The position numbers were made by a program, and so were the translations under genes. The notes beneath the pieces are model-generated. The model did not search any database. It was given only the letters and a program-made list of their open reading frames with translations, and was not told where the DNA came from. A DNA stretch of 64,000 nucleotides from Dugong dugon. Lineage: Eukaryota; Chordata; Mammalia; Sirenia; Dugongidae. The DNA lies in NCBI GenBank assembly GCA_030035585.1, contig CM057482.1, forward strand, positions 8,481,001-8,545,000, in the 5' to 3' direction. Below are positions 34,735-46,304 of this stretch, piece by piece; within the stretch, counting starts at the first letter, position 1, and every line of letters starts with the position of its first letter.

Positions 34735-37440
34735 TCAGCTTTATTGAGGTATAACCGATACACAATAAACAGCACAGACTTCAGGTATGCAATTTGAGTA
34801 CAGACATATGAGTACATCTCTGAAACTATCACCACAGTCAAAATCATGACTATATTATCCCCCAAACATTTTCAGGCAACTACTGATCTGCTTTCTGTTA
34901 TCATAGATTAGTTTCCATTTTCTAGAATTTTGTATAAGTGGAATCATATAACATGTACTCTTTTTGGCTGGCTTCTTTCAGCTTCGGTATTTTAAATTCC
35001 ATCCTTGTTGTGTATCAGTAATTTGTCCCCTTTTATTGCTGAGAAGTATTCCATTGTATGGATATATCATCATTTGCTTATCTTTTCAACTGTTGATGGA
35101 CATTTGGTTTTTTGCCAGTTTTTTATTATTACCAAAAGGGCTGCTAAGAAGATTTATGTAGAAGTCTCCATATAGATATATATGTTTATTTCTCTTGGGT
35201 AAATACCTAGAAGTGGCATGTCAGTGTCAAATATTTAACTTTTTTAGGAAACTACCCAATTGTCTTCTAAAGTGGTTGTACTCTTTTACGTTTCCACCAC
35301 GAGTGTAGCAGAGTTCCAGTTGCTCCACATCCTTGTCAACACTTGGTATGGTCAGTCTTTTTAATTTTAGCCATCTTGGTGGGTATGTAGTAGTATCTCA
35401 TTATAGTTTTAATTTACATTGTTGATCATCTTTTTTATGTGTCTATTTGCTTTCCTTGTATCTTTGATGAAGTGTCTGCTCAGATCTTTTGCCCATTTTG
35501 ATTGGGTTGTTTATCATTTTTATTACTGAGTTTTTAGAGAACTTATTCTCTAGTTTCCAGATAAAGTTCTTTGTCAGATATGTGTTCTGCAAATAATTTT
35601 TCTCAGGCTGTGACTTGCCTATTTTCATAACAGTGTTTTGGGGAGGAGGGTGACAAATGTACATTATTAAAAAAAAGAAAGAAAAAGACAGCACTGCAGA
35701 GAGTTGAAAAAACAAAGGAAAAATTATGTGCAGCTAGAACTTAGATACATATGAAAGTAAAAGAACTGTATCTCAGATATTAAGCATTTAAGTTGAACTG
35801 AACATGTCCGTTTGCAAAAGTTGTCAAATTATTTTTAAAATTATAGCCCCACTTCCTGCTAATCTTTCATTTGCGTGCCGTGTTTATTTTCTTCGTTTAA
35901 ATGATCTTATTGAGATATAATTTATACACCACAGAATTCACCCATTTAAAGTGTACGATTCAGTGGTTTTTAGTATATTTACAAAGTTGTATAACTATAA
36001 ACATCATATGATTTTAGAACATTTTTATCACTGCAAAAAAAAAAAAAAACTTCATGCCCATTAATAGTTCCTCCCACCACTCCCCACCCCCAGCCCTCAG
36101 TAACCACTGGTCTACTTTCTATCTCTATAGATTTGCCTATTCTGGACTTTTCATATAAATGGAATCATATAATTTATGCTCTTTTGTTACTGGCTTCTTT
36201 CACTTAGCGTAATAGTTTTGAAGTCCATCTATGTTGTAGCATGTATCAGTAATTCATTCCTTTTTACTGCCAAGGAGCATTCTATTGTATGAATAACATT
36301 GTCTTTTGAAGATCAAAAACTTTTAATTTTGATGAAGTCAGATTCATTAATTGTTTTCTTTTCTAGTTTGTGCTTTTTGTGTACTATTTAAGAAATCTTT
36401 GACAAACCCAAGGTCACTAAGATTTTTTCCTATTTTCTTCTATGTAGTTTTAGTTCTTACATTTAGGTTTATGATCCATTCTGAGTTAATTTATGCATAT
36501 AGTATGAGGAAAGAGTCATGATCCTAAAATGAAGGAGAAGGCTCATCTTCTTGCATATGGCTATCTAATTGTTCCAACACCATTTGTTGAAAACTTATCC
36601 TGTGGATTCCCATTGGCACCTTTAGTGAAATGCATTTGACCACACACGGATCTGTTTCTGGACTTTTTTCTACTCCATTGATTTATGTTTATCTTGATGC
36701 CAATACCACACTATGTTGATTATTACTTCTTCATAATAAGTTTTGAAATGAGGTAGTTTAAGACTTCCAGCTTTCTTTTTCAGAATTGTTTTGGCTATTT
36801 TAAGTTTCTTTGTATTTATAAATAAATTCTAGGATCATCTTATTGATTTCTAAAAAAAAAAAAAAAATCCTGCTGAGATTTTGATTGAGTTTGTATTAAA
36901 TCTGTAGATCAATCTGGGGAGAATCAACATCTTAACAATACTGAATCTTTGAATCCATGAACATGGTACATCTCTCCATTTATTTAGATGTTCTTTAATC
37001 TTTCTCAAAAATATTTGTAGTTTTCAGTGTACAGGGCTTGCATACCTCTTGTCAAATTTATCCTAGCTATTTCATATTTTTTTATATTATAAATGGTATT
37101 TTTTTAATTGGAACTTCCAATTTTTCCTTGCTATGTGGAAATACAATTGACATTTGTATATTGACCTTGAATACTGTGACCTTGCTAAACTCGTTTATTC
37201 TAGTAGCTTTTTTTGTTCAATTCCTCAGAATTTTTTATATTGGTGATTATACCATCTGCAAATAAAGACAGTTTTACTTCTCCCTTCCCAATCTGTGTGC
37301 CATTTATTCCTTTTTCTTCCCCATTGCACTGGCTAGAAATTCTGGTGCTGTGTGGAATAGAGAGGTGTGAGAGTGGACATCTTCACCTAGTTCTTGATCT
37401 TAGGAGGAAAGCGTTCAGTCTTTCGCCATTAAGTATGAGT
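34735..37440 (-). repeat. Old L1 (L1M-type), antisense, mosaic
   Basis: Reversed L1 3' UTR and ORF2 landmarks include CATTGTATGGATATATCATC, CTCTTGGGTAAATACCTAGA, CATCCTTGTCAACACTTGGT, ACACCATTTGTTGAAAACTT and GTATTAAATCTGTAGATCAA. The 35641-36292 part is a second L1 3' end set into the first. No ORF survives. Confidence 0.88.
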
Positions 37441-37449
37441 CTCCCCACC

Positions 37450-38022
37450 TGTCATGGATTGAATTGTGTCCCCCAAAAATATGTGTCAAGTTGGCAAGGC
37501 CATGATTCCCAGTATTGTGTGGTTGTCCTTCATTTTGTCATCTGATGTAATTTTCCTATGTGTTGTGAATCCTAATCTCTGCCTGTGGTTAATGAGGCAA
37601 GATTAGGTTATGTTAAAAAGGATTAGGTTGGGATGCAACACCCTCACTCAGGTTATAGCCCTGATCCATGTAAGGGGAGTTTCCCTGGTATGTGGCCTGC
37701 ATCACCTTTTATCTTACAAGTGATCAAAGGAGAGAAAAGCCAGCAGAGAGATAGGGACCGCATGCCACCAAGAAAGAAGCACCAGGAGTGGAGCGCATCC
37801 TTTGGACCCAGGATCCCTGCGCTGAGAAGCTCTTAGACCAGGGGAAGATTGATGACAAGGACCTTTCCCCAGAACTGACAGAGAAAGAAAGCCTTTCCCC
37901 CCATGAGCTGCTGCCCTGAATTCAGACTAATAGCTTCCTAGACTCTGAAAGAATAAATTTCTGTTTGTTAAAGCCATCCACTTGTGGTATTTCTGTTACA
38001 GCAGCACCAGGTAACTAAGACA
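37450..38022 (+). repeat. Solo LTR, MLT1/MaLR-like endogenous retroviral element
   Basis: A 573-bp element starting TGTCATGGATTGAATTGTGT and ending TAACTAAGACA, i.e. TG...CA. It has an AATAAA at about 37950 near its 3' end and imperfect 5-bp flanks (CCACC and CTACC). No internal retroviral region is present, so it is a solo LTR. Confidence 0.85.
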
Positions 38023-38227
38023 CTACCATACCCTTAACTCTGCTTATTCATGTTGGATTAACCACTGTAGAGACACCATTTAATGATTCCAGTGGATCTC
38101 TTAGAAATCCAGACCCTGAAGCCATAACCATTACCCACCTGGTGGCCTTGTAGCAGATACTGTTTCAGACAAATACAGTGCAAGAATTTTAAAATTTAGT
38201 AGTAAATGCCACCACGTGAGCCTAGAG

Positions 38228-38320
38228 CAGTGGTTCACAACTCTGATTGCATGAAAATCACCTGGGGAACTTTGAAAAATCCAGATGCCCTGGCCGCACA
38301 CGAGACCAATTCTGTCAGAA
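38228..38320 (+). repeat. MER5-like hAT fragment
   Basis: CAGTGGTTCACAACTCTGAT and AAAATCACCTGGGGAACTTT are the 5' part of a MER5/hAT-Charlie element. The 3' terminus is missing. Confidence 0.8.
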
Positions 38321-38329
38321 GCCGTTTGT

Positions 38330-38475
38330 GGGCGTTAATTTACATAATTTCATCGCAACTCTATGAGGAAAGGACAGTTGTTATCCCTATTTAATAGATA
38401 AGGAAACTGAGGCTTAGAGCGAGGTTAAGTAATAGGAGCAGGGTTACACAGGTGTTTTGACTTCAGAACCCCTTC
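38330..38475 (-). repeat. MIR/L2-type fragment
   Basis: ATTTAATAGATAAGGAAACT and GAGGCTTAGAGCGAGGTTAA are reversed MIR motifs. Confidence 0.75.
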
Positions 38476-39054
38476 TTAACTGAACTCTGCCCACTTACTG
38501 TGTTAGGAAGTAAAAACACTCCCCACTCACCCGCCACCTCTCCATGGTCCTAATGTGCTTCTGGAACTGGCCTAGGGAGCCATCACATTGAGACATGTTC
38601 CAGTAGCGTCAGTGTGTTATTCATGCATTCATCCATTTTTTCACTCACCCACAGGTCTGTGCTGAGTTTTTAAGATCTGCGTAGTGCTATGTGTACCTCC
38701 TAGGGTGAGAGAACAAGAAAAATACACCCACTGAAATCATAGAATAATTGCAAATAGAGAATAAAGTTAGAAGATGCAAGAGGAGGGAGGATGGGGATAG
38801 ATGTATGTGACGTGATGCTCTAAAATCACTGACTGATCAGTTTGAATGTGTAATGTAATGACCTCCATGCACAGGTATGCCTGGGCTGGTCACAGTGTAA
38901 CCCTTTAACGCCCCAGCTGCAGATTTTTCACTAAGCTTCCTTTGTAGTCATAGTATGGCAGGGTTAGGCCTGGGGCCCAAAAGCCAGCTTTTCCAGACTC
39001 CTGAGAGGGAATGACTTAGCTAGCCAGGTGAAGGGCCATGGGACACCAAGAAGA

Positions 39055-39255
39055 GAGTTAACATTTAATGAGTGTCTACTGTGTTCCTGGCGTTGTGCAA
39101 GCTTTTTCCCATGTGTTATTCCATTTAGTCTTTCCACCAGCCCTGAGGGATAGGTATTATTCCAGTTTTACAGATGCAGAAACACGCTGAGGGGTTCAGT
39201 AATTAGTCCAATAGCATAAACCAATAACAGGTGAAGCCAGGTTTGAACACAGGTT
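39055..39255 (-). repeat. MIR/L2-type fragment
   Basis: TAATGAGTGTCTACTGTGTT and TTCCAGTTTTACAGATGCAG are reversed core motifs. Confidence 0.78.
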
Positions 39256-40166
39256 TATCCAATTCCAAAGCCCGTTCTTCATCCCCTGCTCAGAGGCTCC
39301 AGAATTGTCCCTAGTCGGGCAGCTTGGTGCTTTCCTCCTAACTGCCTTAAAATTTCTAAATCTGAACTTTACTGCTGTGAACCATGGGGAAGAAGAGCAG
39401 AAAAGAGTGTCGGGAGACGAATTTGGAAAATTAGGAAGAAAGTGGATGGTGCAAACCAGAATGGTGGAGGGTGGTGAGGAGCTCTCGTCCCATCTCCTAG
39501 GTCCATTCTTTAATGAATTTGAGAAGAAATCAGCAGGGGATATCCTTTGAGTTGGGTGGGAGTTTGGGTTTTTCAATACCTTTTTTACCACTAGGAAAAG
39601 ATTTTAAAAAAAGCAAAAAACAAAAAACCTTTGAACTACTTCAAAAGTGGGCACATGAGCGGTACTTCTCCCAGGAGAACTTGAAGTCGGAACCCTGGAA
39701 ACAGATTGTTCTTTCTGGGTCTCCAGATCAGTTAGTTGTTGCTTGCTTGGGAATTTTTGTCCAAGACCCCACCTGGGTCACGCATTCCCTGTGGCCCCAG
39801 TTTGTTTTGGCACAAGCGCTGGCTGGCTTGGGGCTTTTGCGCTCACTCAGAATGTCCTTACACTTGGGAATTTTCGTAGGCATGCTGTTTGTTTTACGTT
39901 CCTTTAGGACTTCATCTCCTTTATGGCCTTTGGGAAATGTGTCAGAAGTGACCTTAGAGACACCCCTGACTGGGCCCAACTTTTTATTTCTCACACGAGG
40001 AAGCTGAAGCCTAGGGAGACTTAAGTGTTCCTCCCCAAGATGCTGAAGTTACTTTGGGACAGAGACACAGCTTACACCCAGGATGTCCCACTCCACGCCA
40101 ACCAGTAAGGGTGTGCTTCACGTGGTTACTACCTCCTTATGTGTTTGATTTGTTCTCCACCCATAG

Positions 40167-40272
40167 ATTCTTCAGAAACCAACCCCAGAGCTCAAGCATC
40201 AGTTGTCTGCTTTCTCCAAGCGCGTCGCCGGAGCGGTGACTGAGCTCATCCAGGCGGCAGAAGCCATGAAAG
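40167..40272 (+). CDS. TLN2: Talin-2 exon, end of R12 (about 2258-2292 plus 1 nt)
   Basis: After CACCCATAG it encodes ILQKPTPELKHQLSAFSKRV and ends TELIQAAEAMK plus the first base of a glycine codon before gtaagt, so the following intron is phase 1. Talin-1 reads LQKPSPELKQQLTGHSKRVAGSVTELIQAAEAMKG. A run of 21 T begins about 150 bp after the donor (40425-40445). Confidence 0.97.
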
Positions 40273-41175
40273 GTAAGTTGGGTTCTCTCGCGTTTTCTTG
40301 TCCGGGTTTGCAGTACCAGCATGTCTCTGAGGCAGTGCTTGTATGGTGAGCTAAGCAGAGCAACAGCACAGCCAATGCAAGCTCTTTCTAGGCAAATACG
40401 GTGAGAAGAAGTGTAGTGGGGTACTTTTTTTTTTTTTTTTTTTTTACAAGCAAATAAGTATAGATTTGATTTAAAAATTAATGTTCTCCCTGAAGCAAGT
40501 CTTCTCTCAAGTCTTTGTATTAAAGTACTTCCACTTAAATGGCTTTATCAGTTGAGAACCACTCACTTCTCTCTTTAAGGATCCTACCATTTATTTTTAT
40601 GTGTATTTTCGTTCATCAGAATATTTATTCTTATTCAGATAATGCCCTCCTGTTTAGAAATGGTGCTATCTGAGTACCTTGTTTGCACACCCCTTCATGG
40701 TTAAAAGGAAGCAATCAGTTCATTGGGAAAAGGTTTTCCCACAAATGTTTCTTTCTTTGACTTGAGGTGAGGAGCTGTTCCTTATGTGTTCTCAGGAGAA
40801 GAGAATGGCAATCTCTGGTCAGCATATTCTAGAGTCTCCTGAGGATGCTGACTTGCATTCATGGGCTCGAAGTTGGAAGTCAGAATAAGGCTCAAGCTAG
40901 CCTTGTCCATGAGATGTTGACTTTTGAAGCTGTTATTAATGGCTACTCCTGTGGCAGAGATGTACAGATAACTGATTTAGAAACCCAGGGTTAGGCAGGC
41001 CCCCTGCATCCAGATGACCTTCATGAGAGCTAGAGAGAAGATCCTCTAGGACATTGCCAACAGGCAGTAGGCTCATGGAGCCCCCCTCCATGCAAATCCA
41101 GACACTGTTCTTTATTAAGCCAGTGCCCTGAGATCTGCAGCTACCAAGAGTGACCCTCTTTTGGACTGATTTTAG
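40273..41175 (+). other. TLN2: Intron, 0.9 kb, phase 1
   Basis: It has a consensus gtaagt donor, a 21-base poly(T) at 40425-40445 and an acceptor GATTTTAG. No interspersed repeat is recognised. Confidence 0.85.
40425..40445. repeat. Poly(T), 21 bases
   Basis: An uninterrupted T-run about 150 bp after the donor at 40272. No SINE body is attached on either side. Confidence 0.95.
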
Positions 41176-41300
41176 GAACAGAGTGGGTGGATCCAGAAGA
41201 CCCAACCGTCATTGCAGAAACAGAATTACTGGGGGCTGCAGCATCCATTGAGGCTGCTGCTAAGAAGTTAGAGCAACTGAAGCCAAGAGCAAAACCAAAA
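41176..41300 (+). CDS. TLN2: Talin-2 exon, first helix of R13 (about 2293-2334)
   Basis: Two bases complete the split glycine codon, then 41 codons read TEWVDPEDPTVIAETELLGA and end KKLEQLKPRAKPK before gtgagt. In talin-1 this region starts the R13/THATCH module, and its first helix restrains the actin-binding surface. TEWVDPEDPTVIAE is effectively invariant between the paralogues. The basic KPRAKPK tail is the loop before the next helix. Confidence 0.98.
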
Positions 41301-43129
41301 GTGAGTGTCCATTTCTGGTTGCTTGTCTAATGTCCATGGGTCTTCCAGTGAATGGCTGTGAAATGGGGCTAGGTGTACTGCAGTGAACTTGTCTCTTTCC
41401 GCGTGATTAGACTAGCATTGGATTCTAAGCACCAGTAAGCTATAAACCTGTTCTACTTGCCCACCACCTTTCCATGGGGTATGGAAAAAACCAGTGGGTG
41501 ATTCTCTCAAGCTAACCACACACAATACCTTTGGATATGCAGAGGGAGAGTAAGGGCATTTACAATCTTGGTTTGGTTCTATTGTATGAAACAGGTGTTA
41601 GATGCATCCTTAGAAATTCCCCGTTACTGAATATGAAGTTTTCAGCCTCCAATTTTCTGGTTTCCATTATGCTTTTTACAGAGAAATAGTAGTGCTGGGT
41701 CTCTGCTTTTCTTAAACACAGTCTAGGGCAGTGTGAATCATAAATGTGTATCCGTTAACAGACTTTTCCGGTAATGGTGGGGATTGTGGTTGGCTGGTGG
41801 GTTTTTCCAACTATGTTTGTCAGCTAGATAAGTATCTAGAACTTGAGATCATGAGTATGTGTTAAGAGAAACAACCATTTAAAAGAAAGAGATATTTTTT
41901 GATTAGGCAATAGGGAGGAAACTATTAAATAAAAGGATTGTGGGCCGGTGTTGTCCAGGGGCAAAGGCCAACTCTGTTAAGAAGTTGTAACCCCTCCACA
42001 CACATTCATCCCACCCCAAAAGGCTGTCTTCAGCCTGAAAATGTGTAACCAGGGGTCTCTCTTTCCTTTTCTTCAAGCAAGTTCTCACTGGTACCTATAA
42101 ACCTCACCTACCCCTTCCCAGGACCCAAGTACATTAGAAGATAAAATCTGGCTCCTCCTGTCAGAAAAAGATGAATCCCCCCAGTATGCTTAAAATTCCA
42201 CATTGTTTGTAAGAGCAAAGGATGGATACTAAGCACTGAAAAATACCAAACCATTCAAAAGCAATTCCCAAGCCAATGTTGTCGATAAAATAGACAAGCA
42301 TGTAATGAGTCTGATAAGCTTGAGAACATTCTTGACACCATGGAATTCTTAGACCCAGTCTCTTCATAGTTGTCCCAGCCTTGGTAAAAGCATTTGCAAA
42401 ATTTCTCATCAAGATGTAATTCACAAGTTTTGGCTTCTTATTTTGGGGTTCACCAGGGTTCTTTCTGCTGGCCTCTGACCTGAGAGTCCTGGATTGTCTG
42501 AGATTATCACTGTTTTTCTTACAAGCTTGAGAGCAAAGTGTGGGTAGACGGGAGATTCCTCGTCCTGGTTATGTCTTTGTTTCTGCTTTGTAAATCAAGT
42601 TAATGCTGAACGGAAATGTACTTTAAACTTAAGAAGCAACCATTGACTGATATTTAGGGGTTTGGAATTTAATTTGTTTTTCCTTTTCTTTATGTGCTTT
42701 ACTGAAAGCTGCCTCTTTTGGGAAGGAGTCTGTGAATGCCTAGGCTATGTCAGTGAGACTTTCCTTCTGGAGAATTCGCCTGATGCTAACTTAGCACTAA
42801 TGCTTGACCGCAGTCCCAGAATTCCTGCTCTTTCCCTCTGTCCTTCTGAGCTCTTGCATGTCTCTGAATCCTGGTTTCCTCTGTCCAGCCATTTATTTCC
42901 CTTGTGATTCCTGATCTGAAAAGCAAAGTTATTAGCGTTTTACCCCATAGGATTGTGGTTATAACAACTAAATGAGATAATGTAAGAACAGTTAATAACA
43001 ATTAAATGACATAGAGCAAGATATATGCTACTGAGGACTTTAACCCCCTCCTAGGAAAGGCCTGAAATAAAAATTACTCTCTAGGCCCCTGAGCTGATGG
43101 CCTTAACGACTATAAAAAATGAAAAGAAT

Positions 43130-43300
43130 AAAACAGAGCTCACATCGACTGAGCGCCAGGTAGGTGCTGGGTGGTCTTCTGGGTGCTTTACATGGATAAA
43201 CGCGTTTGGTCCACGCAACTAGCCCATGAGGCGGGGACTGCTGTCACCCTGCTGAGTCAGAGGCTCCCAGGGGTGAATTACCTCGCCAGGGTCCGGCCGC
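43130..43300 (-). repeat. MIR/L2-type fragment
   Basis: ACTGAGCGCCAGGTAGGTGC and TGGGTGCTTTACATGGATAA follow the reversed order of the family. Confidence 0.6.
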
Positions 43301-43399
43301 CAGGACTGAGCTGGGAGGAGTGGGTGAGGGCGCTGGGTGGCAGTTTAGTCCGATATCAGTCCCCTTGTGCCGAGCCGGTGTCGGGGGGCAGTTTGTGGT

Positions 43400-43790
43400 T
43401 TACCCATGCTCTTTGGGACATTAATCCCACCTCTGGGAATGTGCCCCACCAAAGAAATCCAAGAGAGGAAGAAAGTTGTATATCTGTGAGACACTTGTTT
43501 TTTGCAGCCTTGTTTGTGGCTGTGAGAAGTTGGGTGCGACCTGGGTGTCTCCTTGAAGGAGTGCTTTGAGGTGATTTAACAAAATGCTCGAAAGGACCAT
43601 GTAGCACAAAGATGTTTTTGCTATAATAGCAAGTAAAAACAAAAACAAAAACCCCAGGATGCAGAGAATTACGTATTCATTATGATCACGACTCCGTAAA
43701 GAACGCTTGTGTATGAAGGAGGAGAGAGATGAGGAACGCACAGGGATCACGGTGGAGCTGGGGTGGTGGGGGAGGTCCGTGTTTCGAAAA
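43400..43790 (+). repeat. L1-type 3' fragment
   Basis: GCAGCCTTGTTTGTGGCTGT, then GGGTGCGACCTGGGTGTCTC and GGTGATTTAACAAAATGC resemble the 3' end of an old L1 ORF2 in sense. Confidence 0.5.
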
Positions 43791-44416
43791 TTTGCAAAAC
43801 AGCTGTTTTCAGAATGACAGCACGTAAAGCATTCGTGATGGCTGCCGGAGTGGGCTGGTGGGCACTCCACAATCCTCTAGGACCGCCTGGCCTTCAACCT
43901 ACAGTGGGGTTTTCCTGGCAATGCCGGGGACTCCTTCAGTTCAGGTCAATGTTCACATGAGCTGTGGACTTGAGTCCTGTCACTTCGGGGTATCTGCTTT
44001 AGATTGGTCTCGCCTTCCTATTAGGAAGGATCCCTGGCACTTCTAGAATCTTTTAGGATGGTCAGAATCCTTTCTGTGCCCAATAACCAGAGGCTCCCGC
44101 CACATGGATTATATTATCTGTAAAACTGTTTTGAAGAAGCCAGCAACCTAAACCACAGAGTATGTGCCTGTCTGGGAGTGCTATTCACATTGCAGTAATA
44201 GCTGTGTGAAATAAAATACCTTTGCCTTTATGAAGGAATTTTCCCCCAGTTAAAAAAAAATTCCCGATCTGACACCATAATCAACCAGTCTCGTTTTTTG
44301 TTAGTCCCCTCCCCTCTCCTATAACCTTAAAAAGCAAAAAAAGAAAACATCCCAAGGATACTAGAAATAGACGGTTGCTATTGTCGACCCCATCCCTCCA
44401 ACCCTCCTATCTCTCA

Positions 44417-44439
44417 CTCACACACACACACACACACTC
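44417..44439. repeat. (CA)n microsatellite
   Basis: CTCACTCACACACACACACA run in the mir-190a intron. Likely length-polymorphic. Confidence 0.95.
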
Positions 44440-44585
44440 CGTATAAAGTGAATATTCCTTTCTTCCATAACTGGGGGGCATTTGCACTGTTTGGGAGAAT
44501 AGTTTTGGGAGAGGCAATGGTTTTAGGTAAATTGTTCTGCTCACCACTTTCTTAAGTTGCCTGTTTTAAAAGTGGGATGGTCCAT

Positions 44586-44610
44586 GTGCTCACTCTGGCT
44601 GCACATATAC
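44586..44610 (+). pseudogene. 3'-truncated U6 snRNA insertion
   Basis: GTGCTCACTCTGGCTGCACA and TATACTAAAA match the first 30 nt of U6 at about 26 positions. Nearly identical 20-bp repeats flank it: TAAAAGTGGGATGGTCCATG (44567-44586) and TAAAAGTAGAATGGTCCATG (44611-44630). This reads as a retrotransposed U6 5' fragment with its target duplication. It lacks the rest of U6 and cannot be functional. Confidence 0.78.
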
Positions 44611-44965
44611 TAAAAGTAGAATGGTCCATGGTCTAGGAAGATGATGGCTAGCATAATCCCATCTCTGACCCTTACAATTTAAGCATCTCTTTTTGCCTGA
44701 AATCTAGAGATGAATTAACAAACAAATTTGCAGCGTCGAATTCACCTTTTGCTGGGGAAGATGGTATGATGGCAAAATGACAGTATCAGTGAGCCTGGGT
44801 GCATGTACCTACAGTATTGCTAATGGCGCCGTTTCCATACTTGCAGACAGACCTGTGCCTCTAAAGACAGGTAAAGGAGTTGCTGCAGTGGGTGACCACG
44901 CCCCGCAGCTGTAGCCTTCAGTACTGTGTCTATTCTCAAGCTCAGTCAAACCTGGATGCCTTTTC

Positions 44966-45050
44966 TGCAGGCCTCTGTGTGATATGTTTGATATATTAGG
45001 TTGTTATTTAATCCAACTATATATCAAACATATTCCTACAGTGTCTTGCC
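44966..45050 (+). ncRNA. MIR190A: microRNA precursor mir-190a
   Basis: The 85-nt stretch reads as the mir-190a stem-loop as I remember it. The 5p mature RNA occupies 44980-45001, with seed GATATGT at 44981-44987, and the 3p RNA occupies 45017-45037. The arms 44982-44996 and 45019-45033 are perfect 15-bp inverted repeats. Drosha-type signals are visible: a TG 14 nt before the 5p start (44966-44967), a TGT at the apical loop start (45002-45004) and a CNNC (CTCC, 45055-45058) about 18 nt after the 3p arm. The gene lies on the same strand as TLN2, inside the intron 41301-51150, as known for other mammals, so it is probably processed from the TLN2 primary transcript. miR-190 is a conserved vertebrate miRNA with a paralogue, mir-190b, hosted by TLN2's own paralogue TLN1's unrelated genomic context, not present here. 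Confidence 0.97.
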
Positions 45051-46021
45051 CTGTCTCCGGGGGTGCCTAATAAAGTTTGTAAGGCAACAGGGAAGAATAT
45101 GATAAGATCCCAAGTAGATTTAGAAGACAGGGTGGTTGTTACTTTTCATTGTGTTATAGATTCCATTTCTTCTCGTAGCGTTTGCCTCAGTATTGCCCGA
45201 TGACTCGTTATTGTAGAAACAGATCTTGCTCTTCGGTGTCTCCTAAGGGCTTGAGATAATTAGGTATAACTTAGATTTGTGCAGTAATGAATCCTTAAGG
45301 AGTATGCTTGGGGGAAGAAATAGAAGGTTTCAACCCATGTTTGTGGCATAGGATAAAAGTCAGGATTATAACCTCCAAACACATTTAGATTTATATTTTG
45401 TTTTCATTTTGGTTCATTTTTATCCGGATCCTCAATTTAGTAATTAGTAATTTTCTTAATCAAGGTTTCAGTTAAAATTCAAGAAGCACAAATCAACTGT
45501 CCGTAACTTCCTCTCCAGTCCTGATAACAACATGTATAAACTGAATCGAATCGGCCACACCAGCTGCATGGGTGGTGGGTCATTGGGCTTTATGGGAACC
45601 TTGGCTGGGCCTAAACATATCTAACAGAGGTCATGTAATATGGACTGCGCTCTGTCTGTTGAATTTCCTGTTATGGGTTAACTTGTCAGCAGAGGTTGAT
45701 AATATTTAGAATAAACTGACAATCACAGAATAAATCCATAGCCTAATTGGCTGCAGCAGGAAGTTGGGGATTATGATATAGAAAATGTTTTTTTTTTTTT
45801 TTCTGATACATAACAGTCTTGTTTGGTTGGTTTTGACCTGTGAAGTATGTGTGAGCTCATTCTAAGCTCTCTCAACAAAAGACTGTGAGCACTGCTTTCT
45901 GGGAGCAGAGCTACTTTGCTAATAGCTCAGTTATTTTTTGAAGGAGAAGCGCTGTTTCTTAAAGAGCATTCCTGAGGGAGGTATGTGTAAGTGATAGCCC
46001 CACACAGGGGCAAGCCGATGG

Positions 46022-46304
46022 TGTCTTAGTCATCTAGTGTTCCTCTAACAGAAATACCACAAGCGGATGGCTTTAACAAAGAGAAATTTATTCTCTTACA
46101 GTCTAGGAGGCTAGAAGTCCATATTCAGGGCGTCAGCTCCAGGGGAAGGCTTTCTGTCTCTGTGGGTTCTAGGGGAAAGTCCTTGTCATCAATCATCCCC
46201 GGTCGAGGAGCTTCTCAGTGCAGGGACCCCAGGTCCAAAGGACACGCTCTGCTCCCGGGGCTGCTTTCTTGGTGGTATGAGGTCTCCATGTCTCTCGTCT
46301 ATTT
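46022..46304 (-). repeat. MLT1/MaLR-like LTR fragment, antisense
   Basis: TGTCTTAGTCATCTAGTGTT and AATACCACAAGCGGATGG reverse-match the end of the LTR at 37450. The match fades after about 46300, so only the 3' part remains. Confidence 0.82.

Larger units (their letters stand above)
28917..40166 (+). other. TLN2: Intron, 11.2 kb, largest in the window
   Basis: It holds a 31-bp tandem repeat (29881-30002), an AfroSINE (31682-31883, +), a Tigger transposon remnant (33228-33540), a mosaic antisense L1 (34735-37440), an MLT1/MaLR-like LTR (37450-38022), a MER5-like piece (38228-38320) and MIR fragments (38330-38475, 39055-39255). Stretches 30010-31660, 31900-33200 and 33550-34700 show nothing recognised. 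Several ORFs of 100-164 codons are present, but none has domain features. Confidence 0.75.

Noticed and set aside
34735-37440. Possible functional LINE coding capacity
   Set aside because: All frames are broken and the element is a mosaic of old 3' L1 pieces.
39513-40007. 164-codon ORF near the R12 exon
   Set aside because: It ends 160 bp before the true exon acceptor, is in no relation to the talin frame and has no domain features.
40425-40445. Poly(T) as the tail of an antisense retrocopy
   Set aside because: The sequence following the T-run shows no SINE, LINE or processed-gene body and no target duplication was found.
42161-42424. 87-codon antisense ORF beginning MNYILMRNFANAFTKAG
   Set aside because: The composition looks protein-like, but no family is recognised and no splice or promoter signal supports it. 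It could be a decayed pseudogene fragment, but this cannot be shown by eye.
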